A stretch of 64,000 bases of DNA from Microbacterium schleiferi (lineage in GTDB: Bacteria; Actinomycetota; Actinomycetes; Actinomycetales; Microbacteriaceae): assembly GCF_020781975.1 (NCBI RefSeq), contig NZ_JAJGNI010000009.1, forward strand, positions 1-64,000, in the 5' to 3' direction. A program made the position numbers and the translations under genes. The notes beneath the pieces were generated by a model. The model did not search any database and had not been told where the DNA came from. It saw only the letters and a program-made list of their open reading frames with translations. This document shows positions 1-8,090 of this stretch, one piece after another. Position 1 is the first letter of the stretch. Each line of letters begins with the position of its first letter.

Positions 1-64
1 CACGCAGGGCTTAACACCCTCCGCCTCCGATTAACAGCGTCCACGCCGCCCAAACCAAACGGAC

Positions 65-484
65 TCACTCATCTAGGTCGGTGTCGTGACCACGAGGGTT
101 ACGAATGGCTGACTGCGAGCCCGCGAAGATGAATCGGTAACCGAGCTGCTCGTCAATCTCACTCTGTTCGATCATGGGGGTCAGTGCGAGGGCAGCGTTG
201 TTCTCGTTGAACACGTCCATCATCATCGCGTGCCCGAATTTGTGGGAGCCCGAGAGGCGGCGAACCTCCTTGTCTACCCATTTAAAGGCCTCAAAAGTGG
301 CCTCGGCAAAGTAGCCGTCGTCGAATAGACGGCGCACTTTCCTCGGGAAGTCGGGGTGAATGTTCCGCGAGTCGAACGGGTGGATATCGGGTTGCGGCTC
401 CGATTCGTGCGCTGAAAAATCCGCCAATGCGGGTGCTGGCGACGCTCGCACAACCCGCTCGAAGAAGTCAAGAGAGCCCGTCAA
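65..484 (-). CDS. TIGR02391 (Ymh) family protein, C-terminally short
   Basis: The protein matches the TIGR02391 (Ymh) family, a group of unknown biochemical function often found in mobile or defence-associated DNA. Visible motifs are IHP (about residue 42), an LFDDGYFAEATFEAFKWVD helix, and the family hallmark FAGSQSAIRNPRGHD near residues 119-134. Family members normally continue for about 30 residues after this Arg-Asn-Pro-Arg-His block with a Leu-rich helix. Here the frame stops five residues later, so the gene is probably 3'-truncated. I chose a TTG start at 484 because AGGAAGA lies 7 bases upstream and it overlaps the end of the preceding DUF5343 gene by 17 bases, giving translational coupling. 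A longer in-frame start at 538 would lie deep inside the upstream gene. The family assignment is firm; function and completeness are not. Confidence 0.7.
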   Translation of the reverse strand: MTGSLDFFERVVRASPAPALADFSAHESEPQPDIHPFDSRNIHPDFPRKVRRLFDDGYFAEATFEAFKWVDKEVRRLSGSHKFGHAMMMDVFNENNAALALTPMIEQSEIDEQLGYRFIFAGSQSAIRNPRGHDTDLDE

Positions 485-1172
485 TGAGGTTCTTCCTGAT
501 GCTCTTGAATATCGCGTCGTAGGTCGACTGGTCGCCACCCGCAGGTAGGTTCACTTCGATCCGTACGGTCAGCCCGACATCGGCGCCTCCCGCGGTCACA
601 CTCGGCGTGTGCGAGTTCGCTGTGGCGCTCTTGCCCGCATCGGCGCTGTTGCTCTCGGGCTTGGGAGTCGGCTTAGCGTCGGTCTTGGGCTTCGGTTTGC
701 CACTCGACCCGTTGCCGGAGGTCGACGGAGCGCTCGGGATTGCAGGTGGCTCTCCATGGCCCGCCAACGCGGCCAGCGCAGTAAAGGTCGCTGCTTGTCG
801 ACCACCCACGATCTGGGAGGACTTGTCGGTCGCGCGGAACCAGGGCACGAGATCATCACGGCTCTTGTCCAGCGCGGTGTCTCCGAAGTCGTCGAAGAGT
901 GGCTTGTACGCCGCACGGAGCGTGGTCTCTAGCCCCTGCTGAAATGCAGCATCGGCACCATAGAAGAAGCCGACATTGTCGTCTCGCCGGTTGCCCTCCT
1001 CGTCAATGAACCCGAGGAATCGTAGGACCGCGATCACGTAGGACTCGTTGTTCGGCGCAATAGCAAACTTTTTGAGGGTGCTTGCGTTGACTATTGGCGG
1101 GAAGCTCTGACGGAATTGCGCGATCGCCTTAGCGATTGATCCGCCGGCGGCGTAAGGGAACGAAGTTGCCAC
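468..1172 (-). CDS. DUF5343 domain protein
   Basis: The N-terminal about 145 residues (FPYAAGGSIAKAI, LKKFAIAPNNESYVIAVLRFLGFIDEEG, then a long helical stretch) fit the DUF5343 family, whose function is not established. A Pro/Lys/Ser/Thr-rich linker follows at about residues 145-195. A C-terminal beta-alpha module (LTVRIEVNLP then TYDAIFKSIRKNLI) closes the 234-residue protein. The GTG start at 1172 is preferred because GGAGA sits 7 bases upstream; ATG at 1190 is the alternative. The gene overlaps the start of the downstream TIGR02391 gene, so the two are likely made together and may act together. The low-complexity linker and slightly lower GC than the core genes suggest accessory DNA. A defence or phage-response role is possible but is inference only. 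Confidence 0.7.
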   Translation of the reverse strand: MATSFPYAAGGSIAKAIAQFRQSFPPIVNASTLKKFAIAPNNESYVIAVLRFLGFIDEEGNRRDDNVGFFYGADAAFQQGLETTLRAAYKPLFDDFGDTALDKSRDDLVPWFRATDKSSQIVGGRQAATFTALAALAGHGEPPAIPSAPSTSGNGSSGKPKPKTDAKPTPKPESNSADAGKSATANSHTPSVTAGGADVGLTVRIEVNLPAGGDQSTYDAIFKSIRKNLIDGLS

Positions 1173-1221
1173 GTGGGAGTCTCCGATCATCCGGGCGCAG
1201 AATGGCGCAATCCATCGCTTA

Positions 1222-1335
1222 TCACGGATCTTGAGCCTTCGAAAGGAGGCGCACCGGGATGCCGACTCTTGGGGTTGTGTCAGCATCGTCAAAGTGCGTG
1301 ATGTGCACGTCATCCTCGCAAGGCTCATGAAGCAT
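1222..1335 (-). CDS. possible small ORF upstream of the DUF5343 gene
   Basis: A 37-codon ATG frame on the minus strand (starting MLHEPCEDDVHITHF, ending LLSKAQDP) lies about 50 bases upstream of the DUF5343 start and reads the same way. It is acidic in its first half and has a natural-looking residue mixture, unlike the Arg/Ser/Pro-rich shadow frames around it. A TAGCAA hexamer lies 6 bases before the ATG, an imperfect match to the TANNNT leaderless arrangement seen elsewhere in the window. There is no recognisable domain. It could be a real small protein, the remnant of an older gene, or chance. Confidence 0.25.
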   Translation of the reverse strand: MLHEPCEDDVHITHFDDADTTPRVGIPVRLLSKAQDP

Positions 1336-1491
1336 CGCCAGTTGCTAGTCCGGTGTTGCTCAACGCCCCCGAGCACCGGCGGGGGCTTCGCGCCCACACC
1401 GGGTCAGGCTTCAGGTCGTCATTGAGAGAGCTGCACGAGGCCGGATCAGGGCTCTGCTCGCGCGGTCGCGAGCCGGCAGCGATCAGACACG
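1336..1491. other. non-coding or decayed stretch
   Basis: Together with the weak small frame at 1222-1335 this makes about 320 bases without a confident gene. It holds GC-rich hairpin-prone sequence (around 1368-1400) but no frame with credible composition on either strand. Probably the 5' flank of the DUF5343 cassette plus decayed sequence. Confidence 0.4.
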
Positions 1492-1695
1492 CTAGTGCAG
1501 GATGCGGATGTCGCCCGTGTTACACAGAACGATGATCTGATCGCCGATCTGTACGACGTGCCACCCCTCGTCGTCAGCTCGTTCTAGGACCTCTTCGAGG
1601 GATGCGTACTTGTTGATGTCGTGGATGCTTCGCCGGACCACGCCGCCTGTGTGGGCCTGTTGAGCGCTGAACATCTGGTCGATCCATGAAGGCAT
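1492..1695 (-). CDS. small conserved-looking hypothetical protein (67 aa)
   Basis: The C-terminal part of a long minus-strand frame has protein-like composition from the ATG at 1695 onward. It starts MPSWIDQMFSAQQAHTGGVV, then RRSIHDINKYASLEEVLERA, then EGWHVVQIGDQIIVLCNTG. The second half looks like an alpha-helix followed by a beta-hairpin of the kind seen in small actinobacterial and phage proteins of unknown function. I recognise no catalytic motif. The sequence upstream in the same frame is Arg-rich and unlike real protein, so the ATG at 1695 is the best start even though no clear ribosome site precedes it. It is separate from the DUF5343 pair by about 320 bases. Confidence 0.5.
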   Translation of the reverse strand: MPSWIDQMFSAQQAHTGGVVRRSIHDINKYASLEEVLERADDEGWHVVQIGDQIIVLCNTGDIRILH

Positions 1696-2251
1696 GGGGA
1701 TAGCATGCCATAGGCTCCGCGGGCGCCGGATCGGACCTGTCCTCGTGTCCGAGGGGAGATTACGCGGCCCCATACGACGAGCGCTCCAAGCCGGTCGCCC
1801 AGCGTACGGATATCGGCCGGCTTGGGAGCGCGTCGCGATGAAGTCGCGATGAAGATGTCTATCAACTCGGCCCGCTGCAGACCGGCGGCGCGAGTAGCTA
1901 GTCACCGGACGCAATGCGGTGCACACCTGATATCTCCCAATCGTGCGGCGTCGCAAATGTGGTGTGTGAAATCCTCGGGCGTCTCGGCCACGAAGAGTCC
2001 GAGCGCGGCGGAGCGGGAGCGTCCTCGAATCCGCTCCTTGTTCTCTGATATCCTGAAGTGTCACTCGTGGGCTTCGTTCTGCATGCCTGGCCGCGGGAAC
2101 GCGGGGGAGTGACATCGAAAAACCCAATCCACCTGGCCTTGGTGCGGCATCCGTTCGCCCGCTGCGAAGCGCGTTTCGACTCGCTTCGCTCGCTCAACGA
2201 ACGGAAAGCACCTGGCCCCGACTACAACACCATCCAAGGACAACCCACTAC
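1696..2251. other. intergenic region upstream of rpsA, probably decayed sequence
   Basis: About 555 bases with no credible intact gene. Minus-strand fragments (for example LGLFVAETPEDFTHHICDAA around 1950-2010 and IDIFIATSSRRAPKPADIRT around 1800-1865) read as protein-like in different frames, suggesting the remains of a gene broken by frameshifts. A 33-bp dispersed repeat lies at 2172-2204. The last 40 bases carry the rpsA leader with AAGGA about 11 bases before its ATG. Confidence 0.4.
2172..2204. repeat. dispersed 33-bp repeat, copy 1
   Basis: This 33-base sequence (core CTCGCTTCGCTCGCTCAACG) recurs at 12542-12574 with 31 of 33 bases identical. Both copies are intergenic. Only part of the first ten bases recurs at about 45199. 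Confidence 0.75.
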
Positions 2252-3724
2252 ATGACTACTGCAACGACCGCCCCGGCCACCAAGCAGGTTGCGATCAACG
2301 ACATCGGATCTGCTGAGGACTTCCTGGCCGCGGTCGAAGAGACCCTCAAGGGCAAGGACTTCAACGACGGCTCGCTCATCGAGGGCACCGTCGTCAAGAT
2401 CGACCGCGACGAGGTCCTCCTCGACGTCGGATACAAGACCGAGGGCGTCATCCCCTCGCGCGAACTTTCCATCAAGCACGACGTCGACCCCAACGAGGTT
2501 GTCAACGTCGGCGACCAGGTCGAGGCGCTGGTTCTCCAGAAGGAGGACAAGGAAGGCCGCCTCATCCTCTCGAAGAAGCGTGCCCAGTACGAGCGTGCGT
2601 GGGGCGATGTCGAGAAGATCAAGGAGAACGACGGTGTTGTCACCGGTTCCGTGATCGAGGTCGTCAAGGGTGGACTCATCGTCGACATCGGCCTGCGTGG
2701 ATTCCTCCCCGCATCGCTGATCGAGCTGCGTCGCGTCCGCGACCTGACCCCCTACCTGGGTCAGGAGATCGAGGCGAAGATCCTCGAGCTCGACAAGAAC
2801 CGCAACAATGTCGTGCTCTCGCGCCGCGCGCTGCTCGAGCAGACCCAGTCGGAGTCGCGCTCGAACTTCCTCAACAACCTGCACAAGGGCCAGGTCCGCA
2901 AGGGCACCGTCTCGTCGATCGTCAACTTCGGCGCGTTCGTCGACCTCGGTGGCGTCGACGGTCTCGTGCACGTCTCGGAGCTCTCGTGGAAGCACATCGA
3001 GCACGCATCCGAGGTCGTCGAGGTCGGTCAGGAAGTCACCGTCGAGATCCTCGAGGTCGACCTCGACCGCGAGCGCGTGTCGCTCTCGCTCAAGGCCACC
3101 CAGGAAGACCCGTGGCAGGTGTTCGCCCGCACCCACGCGATCGGCCAGATCGCACCGGGTAAGGTCACCAAGCTCGTTCCGTTCGGTGCGTTCGTTCGCG
3201 TCGCAGACGGCATCGAGGGCCTTGTGCACATCTCCGAGCTCTCGGGCAAGCACGTCGAGCTCGCCGAGCAGGTCGTCTCGGTCGGCGAAGAGGTCTTCGT
3301 CAAGGTCATCGACATCGACCTCGAGCGTCGCCGCATCTCGCTCTCGCTGAAGCAGGCCAACGACTCGATCGACCCCTTCGGTGTCGAGTTCGACCCGGCC
3401 CTCTACGGCATGGTCACGGAGTACGACGAGAACGGGGAGTACAAGTACCCCGAGGGCTTCGACCCCGAGACCAACCAGTGGAAGGAAGGCTTCGACGAGC
3501 AGCGCGAGAAGTGGGAGCAGGAATACGCTGCAGCCCAGGCGCGCTGGGAAGCCCACAAGGCTACGGTTGCCAAGGCCGCCGAAGCCGAGGCCACCAAGGC
3601 CAAGGACGAGGACTACAGCGGTTCGGCATCCGGTTCGGGCTCGTACTCGAGCGAAAGCCCCGTGGGCACGCTCGCGGATGACGAGGCACTCGCGGCTCTT
3701 CGCGAGAAGCTCTCGGGCCGCTAA
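2252..3724 (+). CDS. rpsA: 30S ribosomal protein S1
   Basis: S1 of the small ribosomal subunit binds mRNA and helps initiation on leadered transcripts. Four S1 (OB-fold) repeats are visible: about residues 43-113 (GTVVKIDRDEVLLDVGYKTEGVIP), 130-195 (GSVIEVVKGGLIVDIGLRGFLP), 213-280 (GTVSSIVNFGAFVDLGGVDGLVH) and 300-368 (GKVTKLVPFGAFVRVADGIEGLVH). An acidic, Ala/Ser-rich C-terminal tail follows. The length of 490 residues with four repeats is typical of actinobacterial S1 and shorter than the six-repeat E. coli protein. The start at ATG 2252 is preceded by AAGGA. The gene stands alone and is followed by a strong hairpin at 3772. Codon use is highly biased, as expected for a ribosomal protein. 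Confidence 0.98.
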   Translation: MTTATTAPATKQVAINDIGSAEDFLAAVEETLKGKDFNDGSLIEGTVVKIDRDEVLLDVGYKTEGVIPSRELSIKHDVDPNEVVNVGDQVEALVLQKEDKEGRLILSKKRAQYERAWGDVEKIKENDGVVTGSVIEVVKGGLIVDIGLRGFLPASLIELRRVRDLTPYLGQEIEAKILELDKNRNNVVLSRRALLEQTQSESRSNFLNNLHKGQVRKGTVSSIVNFGAFVDLGGVDGLVHVSELSWKHIEHASEVVEVGQEVTVEILEVDLDRERVSLSLKATQEDPWQVFARTHAIGQIAPGKVTKLVPFGAFVRVADGIEGLVHISELSGKHVELAEQVVSVGEEVFVKVIDIDLERRRISLSLKQANDSIDPFGVEFDPALYGMVTEYDENGEYKYPEGFDPETNQWKEGFDEQREKWEQEYAAAQARWEAHKATVAKAAEAEATKAKDEDYSGSASGSGSYSSESPVGTLADDEALAALREKLSGR

Positions 3725-3771
3725 AACCCGGCACCACCCGCATCACAGCCGGTAGCACCACACAGCAACCG

Positions 3772-3806
3772 AAGGCCGGGATCCCTTATGGGGGTCCCGG
3801 CCTTTC
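3772..3806 (+). terminator. rho-independent terminator of rpsA
   Basis: A 10-bp perfect stem (AAGGCCGGGA paired with TCCCGGCCTT) with further C/G pairing inside, followed by a short T-containing tail. It lies about 50 bases after the rpsA stop and before the convergent FUSC gene. Confidence 0.8.
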
Positions 3807-3836
3807 AGCGTTCCCGGGGCGCGCGTTCGGTCCCGC

Positions 3837-4817
3837 TCAGCGGTCGGAGGCCGCCGGTCGCGCGGGAAGGAAACGTGCCACCACGACCGCAGCCGCCGCC
3901 GTCAGCAACGCCGCGCCCACGGTGATCCCCACCCGCATCGCATCACCGGCGAGCACCTCGCGCGGCGCGAACGACGTCAACACGATCGTCACCGTCAACG
4001 CCGCCGCATACGCCCAGTACGGCCGAGCCGTGAGCTTCAATACGGCTGTGACAAGCGCGGCCACACCGCCCACCAGCGTGACAGCCTCCGCCGGAACCCA
4101 CACCGCCACCGCATACGCGATAACCCCGCCGAGCACGGTGCCCGCCACGCGCGCCAGCACGCGAGAAGCGAGCTTCGCGCCCGTCGGCTGCAGCACGACC
4201 GCGACCGTCAGCACCGACCACCAGGCATTCGTCTCGCGGAACCACATCAGCGTCACGAACGTGAACAACCCCGCCAGAAAAGCCAACAGCAACGTGTAAG
4301 GAAGTGTCGGCGGAGGAACCTCGGACGCCGGAATCCGCACCCTCCGCAGCGCCAGCCATATGACAGCGCTCGCCCACGCGGTGGTGAAAGCCACAAGAGC
4401 GCCGAGGGCGACGGCGACGCCCAGCGGACCCATACTCGCGAACGGTGCGGATGCCGAATCCGGCACCGCCATGAGGTAGACCGCCAGCACAATGACCAGT
4501 GCGCCAGTGCTCTCTCGCCCGATCTTCACGAGCGGCGACGCGAGCACGGCGAGGCCGATGACCAGCGCCGTGCCGAGCCAGGGGAGAAGCGGTCCGGTCT
4601 GCACGAGCAGCAGTGACACGAGAACGGTCACCGCCGCCGCCGCGGACACGAGGACCATAGAACGGATGCCGCCCCGTGCCACACCGAGCACGGGCAGCAG
4701 TGACAGCACGAGAACGCTCGTCGCGCCCGCCCAGGGTGAGAAGGCCGACGCGATCACCGGCAGGGCAGCCAGCACCGCCACCAGCGTGAGCAGCAGCATC
4801 CGTGGTGGACGGGGCAT
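3837..4817 (-). CDS. FUSC-family inner-membrane protein
   Basis: A 326-residue integral membrane protein with about ten hydrophobic segments arranged as two similar halves. The second half holds FRETNAWWSVLTVAVVLQPTG, then RVLARVAGTVLGGVIAYAVA, matching the conserved core of the FUSC/aromatic-acid-exporter-like family (YccS/AaeB relatives). It is shorter than AaeB-type efflux proteins and lacks their large cytoplasmic domains. Family members are thought to export aromatic acids or other small compounds, but the substrate here is not evident. The ATG at 4817 has GAGGA 6 bases upstream; further upstream the frame loses membrane-protein character. It is convergent with rpsA and probably not co-transcribed with the DUF2807 lipoprotein, whose stop is 137 bases away. 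Confidence 0.75.
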   Translation of the reverse strand: MPRPPRMLLLTLVAVLAALPVIASAFSPWAGATSVLVLSLLPVLGVARGGIRSMVLVSAAAAVTVLVSLLLVQTGPLLPWLGTALVIGLAVLASPLVKIGRESTGALVIVLAVYLMAVPDSASAPFASMGPLGVAVALGALVAFTTAWASAVIWLALRRVRIPASEVPPPTLPYTLLLAFLAGLFTFVTLMWFRETNAWWSVLTVAVVLQPTGAKLASRVLARVAGTVLGGVIAYAVAVWVPAEAVTLVGGVAALVTAVLKLTARPYWAYAAALTVTIVLTSFAPREVLAGDAMRVGITVGAALLTAAAAVVVARFLPARPAASDR

Positions 4818-4954
4818 GGCCGGATCCTCTCGTCGTGGGGTCTGCCCCCAGCATCCCAGTGATCGGCGCCCCCGGTGGAGGTTCGACATCCGCCTCGGAC
4901 TTCGCGTGCGGCCACGGTGGCAGCAGCTCAGCCAAGCCGCGCCGCCCCTGCGGG

Positions 4955-5689
4955 TTACCGGGGCGCCGCGATCTCCACTGTGCCGCTGCCCGTGACATCC
5001 GTCGCGACCTGGGCGGGATCGCCGGCATAGGTGAGTCCGCCGCTGCCGCTCACGCTGGCACGGAGGGTGTCGGTGACGAACATCCACGCGGAACCGCTGC
5101 CCGCGATCGATGCTGACGCCTTCTGGGTGCGCAGATCCTCGCCCGAGAAGTCACCCGACCCGTCCATCATCAGGTCGAGCGACACACTCGAACCGTCGAG
5201 GGTGACGCTGCCCGATCCGTCGATCCTCACCGTCAGGCCCTGCGTGTGAGTGTCGGTCAGCGCGAGGCTGCCGGAGTCCGTGATCTCGACGACCCCCTCA
5301 GGTCCGAGCACGCCGGCGCCCGAGACGCTCCCCGAACCGCTGACCTGCACACGATCGAGGGAACGCACGGTGAGGTCATAGCTGATCCGGCTCACTCCGA
5401 ACGCGCCGCCGCCGTAGTCCAGCACCAGCGTGCCCTCGTCGACGTCGGAGGTCAGCGCCGAGATCGCGACAGCAGATGCGGTGATCGTCAGCGATTCCTC
5501 CTCCCCGATCGTGATGGTGAGATCGCCGCTGGTGCGAAGGTCCACGGCATCCACCTCGGCGAGCTCTCGCGTCTGGGTCGTCATGGGTCCTGAGAACGGG
5601 ATCTGTCCGCAGGCCGACAGCGGTGCGACAAGCAAGACTGCGGCGGCGAGAACCGCGGCGCGGGTGAACGGTTGGGTGCGGGTGTGCAT
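4955..5689 (-). CDS. DUF2807 (GIN domain) lipoprotein
   Basis: A 244-residue secreted lipoprotein. Residues 1-27 form a signal peptide with Arg residues, a hydrophobic core and a lipobox ending LSACGQ (Cys27 for acylation). The mature part is a Ser/Gly/Asp-rich right-handed beta repeat with recurring motifs such as VQVSGSGSVSG, RIDGSGSVTLDG and MDGSGDFSGEDL, typical of DUF2807, also called the putative auto-transporter adhesin head (GIN) domain. Its role is unknown; envelope-associated binding or sensing is usually suggested. ATG 5689 is preceded by CGGAG at 5 bases. A DUF6326 gene lies just upstream in the same orientation, 35 bases away, so the two may share a transcript. Confidence 0.85.
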   Translation of the reverse strand: MHTRTQPFTRAAVLAAAVLLVAPLSACGQIPFSGPMTTQTRELAEVDAVDLRTSGDLTITIGEEESLTITASAVAISALTSDVDEGTLVLDYGGGAFGVSRISYDLTVRSLDRVQVSGSGSVSGAGVLGPEGVVEITDSGSLALTDTHTQGLTVRIDGSGSVTLDGSSVSLDLMMDGSGDFSGEDLRTQKASASIAGSGSAWMFVTDTLRASVSGSGGLTYAGDPAQVATDVTGSGTVEIAAPR

Positions 5690-5724
5690 GGTGCTCCGTA
5701 GGAAGAGGGTGGGGAAGGGGGATG

Positions 5725-6180
5725 TTACGAGCGGGCGTTCTGTCGGCTGGCGGTGCGCGGCCACATCCAGACCGAGCGCAGGATGTACGCCAGAAGCGCC
5801 AGCTCGATGCCGATCGAGACGACATAGAAGGGCGCCCACTCCCAGGTCTCGCCGACGGCGTTGAACACCGTGACGGGCACGTACAGAACGCCCACGACAA
5901 GGTTCGTGATGCGGTTCGCGCGGGCGGGAAGGACCGCGGAGAGCACGACCATCACCGACGGGATCGCCGTGAGCGTGAGAAATCCCGTCATCAGCGCCGG
6001 CGTGATCGGGAACTCGAAGACCAGACCCGCCTGGATGTTGTCGATGACGTTCGGCTTGTGGAGGTGGTAGTAGTCGACATAGATGACCAGGAACATGAAG
6101 CTCGTCCAGGCGGCGGCGAGCTTGGCTTGCACGGGGACAAGCGCGGTGGCGAGCGGTTTCGTGGTGGGTGAGGTGGTCAT
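5725..6180 (-). CDS. DUF6326 family membrane protein
   Basis: A 151-residue protein with four predicted transmembrane helices (about residues 28-45, 58-82, 88-112 and 115-135). The features FMFLVIYVDYYHLHKPNVID and the helix containing GETWEWAPFYVV fit the DUF6326 family of small membrane proteins of unknown function. ATG 6180 is preceded by GAAGGACCC, a good ribosome site. It precedes the DUF2807 lipoprotein gene by 35 bases in the same direction. Nothing in the sequence suggests catalysis. Confidence 0.7.
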   Translation of the reverse strand: MTTSPTTKPLATALVPVQAKLAAAWTSFMFLVIYVDYYHLHKPNVIDNIQAGLVFEFPITPALMTGFLTLTAIPSVMVVLSAVLPARANRITNLVVGVLYVPVTVFNAVGETWEWAPFYVVSIGIELALLAYILRSVWMWPRTASRQNARS

Positions 6181-6269
6181 GGGTCCTTCTCGGTGTCAGG
6201 GGTGTTCCATCCGCCAGGGCGGCGGCAGGTCGGGGTGCGCGATGCGCGGTGTGAATGCCGTCAGCGACC

Positions 6270-7256
6270 TCAGATCGTGACGACGACCTTTCCTCGCGTA
6301 TGCCCGGTCGCGACGTGGCGAAGGGCATCGGCGGCGGCATCCAGCGGATAGACGCGGTCGATGACCGGCGTGAGCTGACCGCTGCTCGCGAGCGCGGCCA
6401 GAGCGAGCAGGTCTTCTCGGGTGCCGACGGAGGTGAACGGTCGCAGGCGTTGGCGGGTGAACAGGGACAGCACATGGGCGCGGATGACTCGTCCGATGGG
6501 TCCGAGCAGGCGGCCGCCCTTCCCGCTGTTGGGGATCAGGGTGCCGGCGGGGGTGAGGGCTCGACGGACGACGCTGAGCGGACGGGACTCGACATTGTCG
6601 AGGATGACGTCGTACTGCGATTCCCGCGCGGTGAAATCGGATGCCGCGTAGTCGATGACGTGGTCGGCGCCGAGCGAGGCGACAAGCGCACCGTTGCCGG
6701 CGCTGCACACGCCGGTGACCTCGGCACCCAGGGACGCGGCGATCTGCACGGCGAACGACCCGACGCCGCCGGATGCCCCGACGATGAGCACCTTCTGTCC
6801 CGATGCCACGCGCGCGACATTCCGCATCGCCTGCAGCGCCGTCATGCCGGAGGTCGGCACCGCGGCGGCCTCCGCGAGCGACAAGTTCTCGGGCACGGGC
6901 GCGAGGTTCTTCGCGGGAACGCGGGCGTATTCGGCAAGTGACCCGGTCGTGCACCACCCGAACACGTGGTCGCCGGGCTGGAAGCCCTCGACATCCTCAC
7001 CGACCGCCGCGACCACGCCCGCGAGGTCCATGCCGCGGATGGCATGGCGCGGCCGGCGCAGGCCGAAAGCGAGGCGCACGATGTACGGTTCGCCGGTCAT
7101 GACGAAGTAGTCGCCGGGGTGCACCGACGCCGCCCGCACCCGCACGAGCACATCGCTGCGGCCAGGAACCGGCGGTTCGACATCGGCGATCTCGAGGACG
7201 GAAGGCGGACCGTACTGGCGCTGCATGGCGGCGCGCATGGTCGTCGTGGTGTGCAT
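6270..7256 (-). CDS. NAD(P)-dependent alcohol dehydrogenase / quinone-oxidoreductase-like protein
   Basis: A medium-chain dehydrogenase/reductase of 328 residues. The N-terminal GroES-like catalytic domain includes VRVRAASVHPGDYFVMTG and GMDLAGVVAAVGEDVEGFQPGDHVFG. The Rossmann domain follows with the nucleotide loop VLIVGASGGVGSFAVQIA near residue 150. The structural-zinc cysteine cluster of classical alcohol dehydrogenases is absent, which places it with zinc-independent quinone oxidoreductases/enoyl reductases. The C-terminus (VYPLDAAADALRHVATGHTRGKVVVTI) is complete. The start is uncertain: ATG 7256 or ATG 7238; neither has a strong ribosome site. The gene is divergent from the DUF2306 gene at 7391. 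The true substrate cannot be told from sequence. Confidence 0.85.
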   Translation of the reverse strand: MHTTTTMRAAMQRQYGPPSVLEIADVEPPVPGRSDVLVRVRAASVHPGDYFVMTGEPYIVRLAFGLRRPRHAIRGMDLAGVVAAVGEDVEGFQPGDHVFGWCTTGSLAEYARVPAKNLAPVPENLSLAEAAAVPTSGMTALQAMRNVARVASGQKVLIVGASGGVGSFAVQIAASLGAEVTGVCSAGNGALVASLGADHVIDYAASDFTARESQYDVILDNVESRPLSVVRRALTPAGTLIPNSGKGGRLLGPIGRVIRAHVLSLFTRQRLRPFTSVGTREDLLALAALASSGQLTPVIDRVYPLDAAADALRHVATGHTRGKVVVTI

Positions 7257-7390
7257 GACATCGAGAATGCGCCGCGTGCGCGGCATCCGTCATCGGCCGG
7301 AAGGCCGCGATCTGATCGGCCGAAAGTACGGTCCTCAGTCCGTACCCCAGGCCGATGTGCGGGGTGATGCACCCGCGCGAGCATCGAGTC

Positions 7391-8086
7391 ATGCCTTCTC
7401 ACGTGAAAGACGCTCCGCCGCCGCAGGCGGAAACGGATGCCCGACCGCGAACGAGGTCCGGATGGCCCGCCATCAGCGGACTGCTGCTGCTGAGCGCGCT
7501 CCCGATCATCGGTGGCGCCCTCAGCCTGCGTGAGGCCAGTGCTCCCGCAGCCGATGCCCTCGCGTGGGCATCCACCGTGGCGATGGTCGCCCACATCGTC
7601 TCGATGAGCGTGTTCTGCGTGGCCGGTGCCTTCCAGTTCTCGCCCGCGCTGCGGGCACGGCGCCGGTGGCATCGAGCAGCCGGCCGAGTGCTGCTGCCGC
7701 TCGGATTCGTGGCGGCGGTGTCGGGAGCCTGGCTCGCGGTCTTCTTCGGCGGCCCCGACGAGGAGTTCCCGCTCGCGATGGTGCGACTGTTCTTCTCCGC
7801 GGTCATGCTCGTGTTCCTCACGATGTCGGCGATCGCCATCGTGCGCCGCGACTTCACCGCGCACGGCTCGTGGTCGACCCGTGCCTTCGCAATCGCCGTC
7901 TCGGGCGGCACGCAGGCGCTCGTCTCGATCCTGTGGACGATTCCGTTCGGCGAACCCGACGCATCCGGTGAGACCTGGGTGGTGGGCGCGGGGTTCGTCC
8001 TGAACTGCCTCGTGGCCGAGATCATCATCAGGCGCCGGGTCGCCGCCACGTCGCGGGCGGCGGAGCGTGGTGCGCTTGTATCCTGA
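7391..8086 (+). CDS. DUF2306-type membrane protein
   Basis: A 231-residue membrane protein with about six hydrophobic helices. The helices around residues 60-90 (VAHIVSMSVFCVAGAFQF) and RRRWHRAAGRVLLPLGFVAA carry the His/Arg pattern of DUF2306, a family that resembles small heme- or quinone-interacting membrane proteins but has no established activity. The start at ATG 7391 fits where credible sequence begins; an in-frame ATG at 7355 is less likely because the extra residues are Pro/Arg-rich. The stop overlaps the promoter region of the following histidine kinase: its last codons lie within the TATCCT hexamer 6 bases before that gene's GTG. It may be a target or partner of the two-component system that follows. 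Confidence 0.65.
   Translation: MPSHVKDAPPPQAETDARPRTRSGWPAISGLLLLSALPIIGGALSLREASAPAADALAWASTVAMVAHIVSMSVFCVAGAFQFSPALRARRRWHRAAGRVLLPLGFVAAVSGAWLAVFFGGPDEEFPLAMVRLFFSAVMLVFLTMSAIAIVRRDFTAHGSWSTRAFAIAVSGGTQALVSILWTIPFGEPDASGETWVVGAGFVLNCLVAEIIIRRRVAATSRAAERGALVS
8079..8084 (+). promoter_or_regulatory. -10 hexamer, leaderless start of histidine kinase
   Basis: TATCCT followed by exactly six bases and GTG 8091, the leaderless geometry repeated across this window. It overlaps the end of the DUF2306 gene. Confidence 0.5.
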
Positions 8087-8090
8087 CCCG

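Noticed and set aside
1900-2040. Minus-strand segment resembling a glycosyltransferase-like AETPEDF motif
   Set aside because: Too short, interrupted by stops and in a region with competing frames; kept only as a hint of a decayed gene.
2222-3556. Minus-strand frame of 444 codons opposite rpsA
   Set aside because: Leu/Asp/Val-rich mirror of the biased rpsA codons; no motif.
4818-4954. GC-rich imperfect palindrome near 4940-4980 as a terminator for the DUF2807 gene
   Set aside because: The arms mismatch and there is no T-run; not strong enough to annotate.
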